NCBI RefSeq assembly: GCF_029846175.1
Contig: NZ_JARWAC010000011.1
Coordinates: 310,001-374,000 of the forward strand
DNA length: 64,000 nucleotides
Direction of reading: 5' to 3'
Origin: Sphaerisporangium sp. TRM90804
GTDB taxonomy: Bacteria > Actinomycetota > Actinomycetes > Streptosporangiales > Streptosporangiaceae
Part shown: in pieces, positions 1 to 7,096 of the stretch
Position numbering within the stretch: position 1 is the first letter of the stretch
How the letters are laid out: the number at the start of each line of letters is the position of its first letter
The notes under the pieces: model-generated
What the model saw: the letters and a program-made list of their open reading frames with translations, nothing else
Told to the model about the DNA's origin: nothing
Database searches by the model: none
Translations under genes and position numbers: made by a program

Positions 1-2498
1 CGGTCGATCTGGCCGGGACGTGGAGCTTCACTCCGGCGGGCCGGTCGACGACGTCGATCAGGGTGCCCGGAGGCGGCTGGTACAAGCAGGGTTTCACCGA
101 TGTGTCCCAGGCGGTGTACTCGCGTACGGTGACGGTGCCGGACTCGGGGCAGCCGCAGTCGGCGTGGATCGAGTTCGGCGCCGTGAACCACCAGGCGACC
201 TTGTCGGTGGACGGCCGGGTGGTCGCGACGCAGACCACGGCCTTCACTCCCTCGAAGTTCGACATCAGCGCCTACGCCGCTCCGGGCACCACTCATACGA
301 TCAGCGTCGATGTGAAGGGCCGCGGCGCGTTGAAGGCATCCAACGGCCGGTACCTGGTGCCCGACGCCGCCGACTGGTCCGAGGCGATACCGCAGGGGAT
401 CTTCCGCTCCGCGTTCCTGCGGGTGTACCCGGCGGTGTACGTCAGCGACACATTCGTGCGTACGTCGGTGGCGAACAAGACGTTGAGCTACGACGTGTCG
501 GTGCGTAACACGTCGGGCAGTTCCCGGTCGGTGACGTTGACCGGGTCGCTGTCGTCCGACAACGGAACGGCTTTCAGCTACCCTGACCTGCCCAGCCGTA
601 CGGTCACCGTGGCGGCCCGCTCGACCGCGACCGTGACCGTCGGGTCGGTCGCGTGGAACCTCGACCGCACCTCGTACTGGTGGCCCAACGTGCCGTACCG
701 GTCGGGGTACCGGGCGCAGCTGCACCGGCTGGCGGTGCATGCCGCCACCGATGACGGGCACACCAGCGACGCCACGTACCGGTTCGGGTTCCGGGAGGCC
801 ACCCAGAACGGTGACTACTACTACCTCAACGGCGTGCGCGTGAACTTCCGCGGCGACAACCTCCAGGGTGCCGACTACGACCGGGTCAACAACGGCGGCA
901 AGGGCGACGCCTACGACACCCTGCCCGGCTTCCTGCCCCCGTCGCCCGGCAACGGCGGCTGGCCGCAGGCGGTGGACAACTACCAACGGCTGAACTTCAA
1001 CGTGGTGCGCATCCACCAGGAGCCCGCGAGCCCGTACATGTTGGATGTCGCCGACGAGATGGGCCTGATGATCATCGGCGAGACCGCGATTCGCGGCTCC
1101 TCCGGCAAGCAGGACTGGATCGCCGGGCACGACAACATGGTCAACCACGCCCGTGCGCTGGTTCTGCGCGACCGCAACCACCCCGCGGTCATCCGCTGGA
1201 GTCAGGCCAACGAGCCGAACCAGAGCGGCCAGGATTCCGAACAGTTCGAGAAGGACCTGTACGCGGCGATGAACGGCGCCGACGGCACCCGGCCGATCAT
1301 TGTCGAGGTGGGCGTCGGCGGGAATGTCAGCTTCTATCCCGGGATGACGTACGCCAACTGGGCGGTGATCCCGCACTACGTCGACGGCTTCGGCAGGTAC
1401 GGGGAGGGCCTGATCACCGTGAATGGGCGGCCCGACGGCGAGGGCGAGTACATCTGGCCGGCATGCAACACCAAGCAGGGCTTCGAGTGGTTCGCCACGG
1501 CGACCCTGGCCAAGCGCGGCAAGGGCGCCACCGATCTGCGTCCGTACACGCTGCTGTCCGCCTGGGCCAGCGTCGTGCCCGGAGTGCGGACCACCGACTT
1601 CACCCCGGAGGAGGGCGGTCGCCCTGTCTACGGCGCGGACAACCTTTCGGACCCCTGGAGCAACCCGCAGTTCCAGCGCGTGCAGGCGGCGTTCAACCCG
1701 GTGGCCGCGGTCGACCTCCCCTACTGGTCGGCCTCCGGCGTCTCGGACTCGAACGGCACCTTCCCGCTGCCGCAGGCCGTGCCCACCTACGCCCGGAACG
1801 CCACGGTCACCCGCAACATCACCGTCTTCAACGACGACTTCGCCGACACTTCGGTGGGCTTCACCTGGACGGCGCGGCTCGACGCGCCGGACGGCGCGGT
1901 CGTCGCGTCCGGAAGCACGACCCTGACCGTCCCGCTCGGCTCGCGGGTCACCCAGCCGGTGTCCTTCACCACCCCGGCCACCGGCAACCGCGTGTACCTG
2001 CAGCTGTCGACCACGAAGTCCGGTAGCCCCGTCTTCACCGACGCGGTGGAGTACTTCAACCTCGGAAGCGGCGGAGGCGGACCCGAACCGGGCAACTACC
2101 GCATCGTCAACCGCAACAGCGGCAAGCCGCTCGCTGTCGCGGGCAACTCCACCGCGGACGGTGCCAAGGTGGTCCAGCAGACCGGCACCGCCACCTGGAC
2201 CATCGCCACGACCTCCGACGGCTCCTACACCCTCAAGTACGTCCCGAGTGGAAAGGTGCTCGACGTCAACGCCGGCAGCAGCACGGCCGGGCTGCAACTG
2301 CAGCAGTGGACGGCCAACGGCGGCACCAACCAGAGGTGGTATCTGCGGTCCACCGGCAACGGCTACTACACCATCGTCAGCCACGTCAGCGGACTGGTGG
2401 CGGACGTCTCCGGTGCGGCGACGAGCGACGGGGCGCAGGTCGTGCAGTGGGCCGCCAACGGCGGGGCCAACCAGCAGTGGCAACTGACCCGGACCTGA
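1..2498 (+). CDS. Secreted glycoside hydrolase family 2 enzyme with C-terminal ricin-type lectin domain (5' partial)
   Basis: The frame is open from base 3, so the true start and any signal peptide lie upstream of the window. The visible protein starts inside the GH2 sugar-binding (jelly-roll) domain. An Ig-like GH2 domain follows around bases 430-800, then the TIM barrel from about 800. The acid/base candidate is the glutamate of SQANEPN (about 1201-1220), and a second acidic motif, GEGEYIW, near 1437-1457 is a nucleophile candidate. An Ig-like region follows. A glycine-rich linker at about 2065-2090 leads into a CBM13/ricin B-type module that has two clear N-Q-x-W repeats and ends at the stop. 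In this family the barrel cleaves terminal beta-linked sugars and the lectin module binds polysaccharide. The exact substrate (galactoside, mannoside or glucosaminide) cannot be told. No sugar transporter or regulator lies next to it downstream. Confidence 0.88.
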   Translation, partial: VDLAGTWSFTPAGRSTTSIRVPGGGWYKQGFTDVSQAVYSRTVTVPDSGQPQSAWIEFGAVNHQATLSVDGRVVATQTTAFTPSKFDISAYAAPGTTHTISVDVKGRGALKASNGRYLVPDAADWSEAIPQGIFRSAFLRVYPAVYVSDTFVRTSVANKTLSYDVSVRNTSGSSRSVTLTGSLSSDNGTAFSYPDLPSRTVTVAARSTATVTVGSVAWNLDRTSYWWPNVPYRSGYRAQLHRLAVHAATDDGHTSDATYRFGFREATQNGDYYYLNGVRVNFRGDNLQGADYDRVNNGGKGDAYDTLPGFLPPSPGNGGWPQAVDNYQRLNFNVVRIHQEPASPYMLDVADEMGLMIIGETAIRGSSGKQDWIAGHDNMVNHARALVLRDRNHPAVIRWSQANEPNQSGQDSEQFEKDLYAAMNGADGTRPIIVEVGVGGNVSFYPGMTYANWAVIPHYVDGFGRYGEGLITVNGRPDGEGEYIWPACNTKQGFEWFATATLAKRGKGATDLRPYTLLSAWASVVPGVRTTDFTPEEGGRPVYGADNLSDPWSNPQFQRVQAAFNPVAAVDLPYWSASGVSDSNGTFPLPQAVPTYARNATVTRNITVFNDDFADTSVGFTWTARLDAPDGAVVASGSTTLTVPLGSRVTQPVSFTTPATGNRVYLQLSTTKSGSPVFTDAVEYFNLGSGGGGPEPGNYRIVNRNSGKPLAVAGNSTADGAKVVQQTGTATWTIATTSDGSYTLKYVPSGKVLDVNAGSSTAGLQLQQWTANGGTNQRWYLRSTGNGYYTIVSHVSGLVADVSGAATSDGAQVVQWAANGGANQQWQLTRT

Positions 2499-2536
2499 CC
2501 GGACGACCCGGTTCTCGCCTGCTGCCGCGGCGTCGA

Positions 2537-2578
2537 CCGCTACCCCTGGCCGCTCGGCCCTGCGGCCAGGGGTAGCGG
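2537..2578. terminator. 17-bp perfect stem-loop after the GH2 gene
   Basis: The arms at 2537-2553 and 2562-2578 are exact reverse complements with an 8-nt loop. It sits 38 bp after the GH2 stop codon and has no T-run, as is common for terminators in high-GC actinomycetes. Confidence 0.7.
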
Positions 2579-2707
2579 CGAGATCTCAACTCCGAACGTC
2601 GGCAAGCGACCACCACCGAGCACCTTGTCTCCGCTCCCATAGGTACGGGCCGGCAGACCACCGCAGTGAACGGCATCGAACCGCCTCGCTCGCGAGCGGT
2701 AGGCGCT

Positions 2708-2747
2708 CGTCATTGATCGAACCCCCATGGGGGTTCGATCAATGACG
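2708..2747. repeat. 40-bp perfect palindrome
   Basis: The sequence reads the same on both strands over 40 bp, centred between 2727 and 2728 on CCCCCATGGGGG, with outer arms CGTCATTGATCGAA. There is no loop. It may be a terminator or cruciform, or a dyad for a DNA-binding protein. The arms are less GC-rich than the surroundings. Confidence 0.75.
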
Positions 2748-2771
2748 GCTCAATGGACCGGCTCCCAGCCC

Positions 2772-2804
2772 AAAGGCCCCTAGCCATGATCGCCAGGGGC
2801 CTTT
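2772..2804. terminator. Terminator-like hairpin upstream of the UTRA gene
   Basis: A 10-bp stem (AAAGGCCCCT / AGGGGCCTTT) encloses a 13-nt loop and is flanked by A and T residues on either side, so it could act in either direction. Its right half, GATCGCCAGGGGCCTT, also occurs in the hairpin at 17953-17986, which follows a remnant of a gene related to the one starting at 3023. Confidence 0.65.
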
Positions 2805-3022
2805 AGCCAACACTCGCGCTAACCGCCAGAAGTGTGACTCCGCCGGGATATGGTCCTTCGCTCCGCTCAGGGCTGTTTCCGGGAGGGCTTCGCCCCCCGG
2901 CGAAGGGCTCCGCCCCTCGCGCTCCCCGTCCGCTTGCCGTCCCCGGCCTCCAGAGCCTGAGAAGTACAGTGAACGCGTACGGCGACTGCTGCTTGAGCCG
3001 CTAATGCCATGGGGAGTCGAGC

Positions 3023-3571
3023 ATGGTGCGTGACGCCTGGACGGACAGAGGCGACTCGGCGGCTTATGTTGCGCCGCGTGACAAAGGGCGTCCGGACGCG
3101 TGGACCGAGGAACTCGCCGAGGCCGGACGCGCGGGCTCACAGCGGCTCATCGAAGTCACGCAGATCCGGCCGCCGGTGAGGGTGGCCGAGGCCCTTGGTC
3201 TGTCTCCCCAGGACAAGGCCGTGGTGCGGCGCCGTGTGATGCTGGTCGACGGGGCGCCCATCGAACTCACCGATTCGTACTACCCATCGGCCCTGGCCAC
3301 CGGGACACCCCTGGCCGACGCACGGAAGATTCCCGGCGGCGCCCCCACAGCCCTGGCCGAGCTGGGCCACCGCCCTAAGGACGCCTTCGAGGAGATCACC
3401 GTCCGGCCCTCCACCGACGAGGAGGCCGACGCTCTCACCCTGGACAGGGGTGCGTTGGTCGTCGTGCTGTTCCGGATCGTGGTGGACGAGAGTGGACTAC
3501 CTTTCGAAGTCAGCGTGATGACGATGCGTCCGGAGGGTCGGCGGTTCCGCTACCGAGTCGGAATGGGCTGA
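3023..3571 (+). CDS. Stand-alone UTRA-domain protein (GntR/HutC-type ligand-binding domain without HTH)
   Basis: The 182-aa protein begins with a WTDRGDSAAYVAP motif. It then matches the UTRA ligand-binding fold of HutC-type GntR regulators, with landmarks VAEALGL, VVRRRVMLVDG, ELTDSYYP and RPSTDEEADAL. The winged-helix DNA-binding domain that should precede it is absent, and I see no HTH coding upstream in any frame before the hairpins. Such short UTRA proteins occur in actinomycetes. They may modulate a full-length GntR protein or be relics. A decayed relative lies at 17851-17948. No conserved operon partner is adjacent. Confidence 0.75.
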   Translation: MVRDAWTDRGDSAAYVAPRDKGRPDAWTEELAEAGRAGSQRLIEVTQIRPPVRVAEALGLSPQDKAVVRRRVMLVDGAPIELTDSYYPSALATGTPLADARKIPGGAPTALAELGHRPKDAFEEITVRPSTDEEADALTLDRGALVVVLFRIVVDESGLPFEVSVMTMRPEGRRFRYRVGMG

Positions 3572-3725
3572 CACAGTGACCAGGAAGACCGACGGCCGTC
3601 CGAGACATCAGCGGATCGCCGCCGAACCGCGAAGCTGTCATGCCCGGTGAACTCCTCCCGGCACCTCGCTACCGGTTTGTCATTTTCCTGATGGAGTCGG
3701 CGCAGAACGGGGCGGCGAGCATAGG

Positions 3726-4517
3726 TCAGGTCGTCAGCGCGGTGTGGAAGACGGCTTGGTGTCGCGCGATGTGCTCGGCGTCGGTGCGGTAGAGGGTGTC
3801 ATGGCCCGCCGCGACGTGGGCGGCGAATGCTTCGTTGCCCGCGTCGGCCTGATCGTGCATGTGATCGATCAGGTGGTCAAGCCGGGCTCGCGCGGTGTCG
3901 GATAGCGCGTTCCTGCCGGTGTCGCTGAGGCGGTAGGCGTCGGCGAACAGGCGTAGCCGGCGTGCCTGCTCCTCGACGGGAGCAATGCCGTCCTCGTGGT
4001 GCGGGTCGGCCAGGGGCACGAACCGGTAGGCCGCGTAGGCGACGTCCCAGATTCGCGGTCCGGGGTGGGCGGTGTCGAAATCGATGAACGCCACCGGGTG
4101 CCCATGACGGAAGACGCAGTTGTAGGGGGCGATATCACCGTGGCAGATCACCTCGGCGGGGCTTTGCGGGGTGAAGTACCAGCTTGCGTCGGCCGGTGCG
4201 ACGAAACCGGCGGTGGCGTCATGGTAATCCCGCAGCAGCACACCTACGGCGCACAGAGCGCTGTCCGATCGCGCGTACTCGGGCAGCGGGTGGTCGGGGA
4301 CCTCGCCGGGCAGGAAATCGAGGATTTCCCTGCCTTCACCATCGATTCCGTGGCCTGCGGGAGCGCCGGTGAAACCGACTGCCGCCAGGTGGTTCAGCAG
4401 TTCGTGGACGGCCGGCGTCCAGGGGCCGGTGGGCCGTCGCACCGTGGTGCCGATCCTGACGACGTGGTTGACGCCCCCGCCGGCCAGTTCCTCTTCGTCG
4501 CTCTGCGATGACGTCAC
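3726..4517 (-). CDS. Aminoglycoside phosphotransferase-family kinase
   Basis: The 263-aa protein carries the APH/choline-kinase catalytic loop HGDIAPYNCVF at about residue 125 and the metal-binding motif FIDFDTAHPGPR at about 143, so a functional ATP-dependent kinase fold is likely. The GTG start at 4517 has a GAAGGA ribosome-binding site eight bases upstream. The gene is monocistronic, and its C-terminus faces the 3' end of the UTRA gene. Members of this family phosphorylate aminoglycosides, macrolides, homoserine or other small hydroxyl compounds. The sequence does not tell which, and resistance should not be assumed. Confidence 0.85.
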   Translation of the reverse strand: MTSSQSDEEELAGGGVNHVVRIGTTVRRPTGPWTPAVHELLNHLAAVGFTGAPAGHGIDGEGREILDFLPGEVPDHPLPEYARSDSALCAVGVLLRDYHDATAGFVAPADASWYFTPQSPAEVICHGDIAPYNCVFRHGHPVAFIDFDTAHPGPRIWDVAYAAYRFVPLADPHHEDGIAPVEEQARRLRLFADAYRLSDTGRNALSDTARARLDHLIDHMHDQADAGNEAFAAHVAAGHDTLYRTDAEHIARHQAVFHTALTT

Positions 4518-4665
4518 TGTCGCGGATCCTTCAGGTCACTTCAGGCATGACGCCAGCCCTTCCGTGGTGCCTGGCGTGATACCGATCATCCCCAGCCATG
4601 ATCAAGCATGACAAGATCAGTGATTGTGTGGTCACTCCGCCGACCAGGCCGGCGAGGCGTTGGAG

Positions 4666-5166
4666 TCACTTGCTGTAGTTCTTCCCGAGGGGCTTGCCGG
4701 GGATGGGCTTTGCGATGAGGGCGACGGGGATGAAGAAGCAGATCTGGGCGATGGCCAGGGTCAGCGTCCAGAGGGCCTTTTCGTCGTAGTGGGCGGAGGC
4801 CTTGGCGTAGAGGTCGTCGGGGACGCGTTCGCCGGTTGGGGGCGGGGTGAGGACGGCTTCCACGAGTTGCAGGGCGACGCGTTCCGGGTCGGTGAAGTAG
4901 GGGGCGTCCTGCCAGGACGCTACGGCGGTGATGCGTTCCTCTGTCTCCCCGGCTTTGCGGAGGATCTCGGTCTGGCGGACGGTGTGGTACGTGCTGCCGA
5001 CCAGTTGGCCGGCGCGGAGGTGTACCAGGGTGATGGTGGTCTGGGGGATCGCACCGTTTCGGGTGGCCTTGGACATGGCTGCGGCGATCGCCGCCATCTC
5101 GGGGAAGAACTGGATGGGGTCGGGCAGACGTGACTGGAGGGTGTCCTGCTCGGTGGTGGTGGACAT
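4666..5166 (-). CDS. Carboxymuconolactone decarboxylase/AhpD-like protein lacking the CxxC pair
   Basis: The 166-aa protein begins at the ATG at 5166 behind AAAGGAAG; the frame is open further upstream without a better site. The helical CMD/AhpD pattern is clear (FFPEMAAIAAAMSKATRNGAIPQ, HLRAGQLVGSTYHTVRQTEIL, WQDAPYFTDPERVALQLVEAV). However, the usual redox CxxC after LVG is replaced by STYH, so peroxidase-like thiol chemistry is unlikely. The gene is divergent from an ECF41 sigma factor. Established knowledge of group ECF41 is that these sigma factors lie beside carboxymuconolactone decarboxylase, oxidoreductase or epimerase genes. An ECF41-type promoter (5361-5387) reads into this gene, so I infer that the sigma factor controls it. 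Confidence 0.85.
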   Translation of the reverse strand: MSTTTEQDTLQSRLPDPIQFFPEMAAIAAAMSKATRNGAIPQTTITLVHLRAGQLVGSTYHTVRQTEILRKAGETEERITAVASWQDAPYFTDPERVALQLVEAVLTPPPTGERVPDDLYAKASAHYDEKALWTLTLAIAQICFFIPVALIAKPIPGKPLGKNYSK

Positions 5167-5360
5167 CAAGAGGTCTTCCTTTCTCGATCTCAGGGTCGTC
5201 GTGAGGCTTGTGATCTGGTGGGGTTGGTTGGTCGCCAGCAGGTGTTCGGCCGCTGGACGATTCGGGGCCGGCCCGGGTCGGGTCGGGTCTTGGACGGTGA
5301 TCCGCATACCGGCCGGGGGGCTGAGCTTTTGCGGCGTGTTGGATGGTGTCTCGGTAGTCC

Positions 5361-5387
5361 GACGACACAGCCGCCGGGAATGTGAGG
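5361..5387 (-). promoter_or_regulatory. ECF41-type promoter for the CMD-like gene
   Basis: Read on the minus strand, CCTCACA (5381-5387) is followed by exactly 16 bases and then CGTC (5361-5364). The published ECF41 consensus is TGTCACA-N16-CGTC. Sequence identity with the promoter at 6493 continues for about 25 bases beyond the -10 element (GGACTAC, GAGACACC). The two -35 elements of this promoter and its divergent partner form an AATGTGAGG...CCTCACATT inverted repeat. Confidence 0.8.
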
Positions 5388-5398
5388 CGACGCGCCGA

Positions 5399-5425
5399 CC
5401 TCACATTTCCGGATGGTGTCTCGTC
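5399..5425 (+). promoter_or_regulatory. ECF41-type promoter for the sigma factor gene (autoregulation)
   Basis: CCTCACA (5399-5405), 16 bases and CGTC (5422-5425) repeat the element spacing of the other two sites. The start codon at 5469 lies 43 bases after the -10. The arrangement predicts that the sigma factor transcribes its own gene and, back to back, the CMD-like gene. Confidence 0.75.
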
Positions 5426-5468
5426 GGTCTGGTGAGGGCAGAACGCGACCGAGGGAGCCGGTGACACC

Positions 5469-6413
5469 GTGACCACCCCGTCCCAGCCAGGAGACGATCG
5501 GCTCGATCCGAGGTTGAGCGCGGTCATGCGGGAGCGGCGTCAGCTGATGGACCTCGCGTACCGGCTCCTCGGCTCGCTGGCCGACGCCGAGGACGTCATT
5601 CAGGAGACCTACGCCCGCTGGTACGCCATGTCCTGGCAGCAACGGGAGGCCATCGAGTCGCCCGGCGGCTGGCTTTCGAGGGTCGCCGGCCGCATCTGCC
5701 TCGACCAGCTCGGCTCGGCGCGGGCGCGGCGGGAGCTCTACGTGGGCGAGTGGATCCCCGAGCCGGTGCCCGATCGCACCGAGTGGATCGACGGGCCGTC
5801 GGACGGCACCACGGTGAACCCGGCCGACCGGGTCACCTTGGACGAGTCGGTCAACATGGCGTTCCTCGTCGTGCTCGAATCGATGACCCCCGCCGAGCGC
5901 GTCGCGTTCATCCTGCACGACGTCTTCCGCTTCCCCTTCGCCGAAGTGGCGGAGATCGTCGGCCGTACGCCCGCGGCCTGTCGCCAGCTGGCCTCCTCGG
6001 CTCGCCGCCGCGTTCGCGCGACACAGACTCCCGCGGCTTCGGCGGGCCGGCGCGCGGACGTCGTCAAGGCGTTCAAGCAGGCGTGGGAGGCCATGGACAT
6101 CGACGCCCTCATCGGCCTTCTCGACCCCGACGCCACGGTGGTCGCGGACGGCGGCGGCCTGGCCAGCGCCGTGCTCCGTCCGATCGAAGGCTGCGAGCAG
6201 GTCGTGCGCTACGCCGTCGACCTCGCCGGCAGGATGCCCGACCTGACGATCCTGGAGCGTACGGTCAACGGTCAGCCCGGGCTGGTGGCTCAGCGAGACG
6301 GCGTCACCGTCACGGTGATGGCGTTCGACGTCGTCGGCGACCGGATCAAGCACATCTGGGCGGTACGCAATCCCGAGAAGCTCAGGCCGTGGACGGTCGA
6401 GCCGCGGCACTAG
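5469..6413 (+). CDS. RNA polymerase ECF sigma factor, group ECF41 (SigJ-like, SnoaL-fused)
   Basis: This is a 314-aa sigma-70 family protein. Region 2 (about 20-85) contains DAEDVIQETYARWY, region 4 (about 130-185) contains FRFPFAEVAEIVGRTPAACRQLASSARRR, and a SnoaL/NTF2-like domain (about 195-314) is fused at the C-terminus. It carries all three ECF41 hallmarks: WIPEP at 95-99 (family WLPEP), DGGG at 227-230 and NPEKL at 301-305 (family NPDKL). In this group the fused domain replaces an anti-sigma factor and both promotes and restrains activity. The GTG at 5469 is the best start. Targets visible here are its own promoter, the divergent CMD-like gene and the membrane protein at 6594. The inducing signal is unknown. 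Confidence 0.93.
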   Translation: MTTPSQPGDDRLDPRLSAVMRERRQLMDLAYRLLGSLADAEDVIQETYARWYAMSWQQREAIESPGGWLSRVAGRICLDQLGSARARRELYVGEWIPEPVPDRTEWIDGPSDGTTVNPADRVTLDESVNMAFLVVLESMTPAERVAFILHDVFRFPFAEVAEIVGRTPAACRQLASSARRRVRATQTPAASAGRRADVVKAFKQAWEAMDIDALIGLLDPDATVVADGGGLASAVLRPIEGCEQVVRYAVDLAGRMPDLTILERTVNGQPGLVAQRDGVTVTVMAFDVVGDRIKHIWAVRNPEKLRPWTVEPRH

Positions 6414-6492
6414 GGTCACCCGGACGCGCGGCCGTCGAGGCGTCTCGACCGTCGCACCGCGGGCGCGATGACGCGCTCCGCTCGGCGCGTCG

Positions 6493-6519
6493 CCTCACGT
6501 TTACGGCCGTTGTGTCGTC
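6493..6519 (+). promoter_or_regulatory. Third ECF41-type promoter, upstream of the small membrane protein
   Basis: CCTCACG (6493-6499), 16 bases and CGTC (6516-6519) match the two promoters at 5361 and 5399. The flanks GCGCGTCG before the -35 and GGACTACTGAGACACC after the -10 are nearly the same as in the 5361 promoter, so this looks like a duplicated promoter segment. The start codon at 6594 follows 75 bases later. Confidence 0.78.
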
Positions 6520-6593
6520 GGACTACTGAGACACCGTCCACCACGCGGATCGGCGCCGTCTTCAACCCGTCGGCAGCCGTTAAGGAGCCACCC

Positions 6594-6965
6594 ATGTTGT
6601 CGCGTGCCGTGATCACCCTGCAGACCTTGGCCCTCTTCGCCGCGCCGGTCACCGCCGGACTGTTGTTGTCCTCGCCCGGCGGACGGGTGTTGCACAGCGC
6701 TTCGGCGTACGCGGTGTTCACCGTGGCGGTGGTGCACGTGGTCACCGCGGTCCTGGCGTGGCGGCCGGGCGGCGGCTCGCCCAGGCCCATCCTGTACGCG
6801 GCCGTGTTCCTGGGGCTCACGCTGGCGCAGATAGCGCTGGGCATCGCGCAGGTGAAGACCCTGCACGTCCCCTTGGGCGTGCTGATGTTCGGCATGAGCG
6901 TCCTTCAGCTCAGCCGGGTCTCGGCCGGTCGCCGCACGCGTGTGGCCGCCGTGAGTCAGGGGTAG
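6594..6965 (+). CDS. Small four-helix membrane protein, putative ECF41 target
   Basis: The 123-aa protein has the ATG at 6594 preceded by AAGGAG at 6582-6587. It has about four hydrophobic segments (residues 5-27, 37-57, 65-85 and 92-107) and a short basic C-terminal tail. No catalytic motif is visible. The repeated VVHVVTAVLAWRPGG and HVPLGVLMFGM histidines resemble small DUF-type cytochrome-like membrane proteins, but I cannot assign haem binding. It is placed directly behind an ECF41-type promoter and downstream of the sigma gene, so a role in the same envelope response is inferred. Confidence 0.75.
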   Translation: MLSRAVITLQTLALFAAPVTAGLLLSSPGGRVLHSASAYAVFTVAVVHVVTAVLAWRPGGGSPRPILYAAVFLGLTLAQIALGIAQVKTLHVPLGVLMFGMSVLQLSRVSAGRRTRVAAVSQG

Positions 6966-7096
6966 CGACGTTCACGCGTCACCCGGCCGTTCTGACCGCC
7001 TCAAGTCGTAGCCCGCCGTCGGACTGAGACGGCCGGCTGTCCGTCGGCGAGTGCGTATCTCGCGGACACGTCGGTCGTGGCGTGGTGTAGTGGTTC

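Larger units (their letters stand above)
2499..3022. other. Gene-free stretch with three strong hairpins
   Basis: There is no convincing gene here. The stretch holds a 17-bp hairpin (2537-2578), a 40-bp perfect palindrome (2708-2747) and a terminator-like hairpin (2772-2804), annotated separately. Bases 2850-2950 are a low-complexity run of short 'ttcgccccc/ggcgaagggctccgcccc' type blocks. Just before the UTRA gene, GTAC-N9-GTAC (2964-2967 and 2977-2980) is a weak dyad that could be an operator. Confidence 0.6.
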
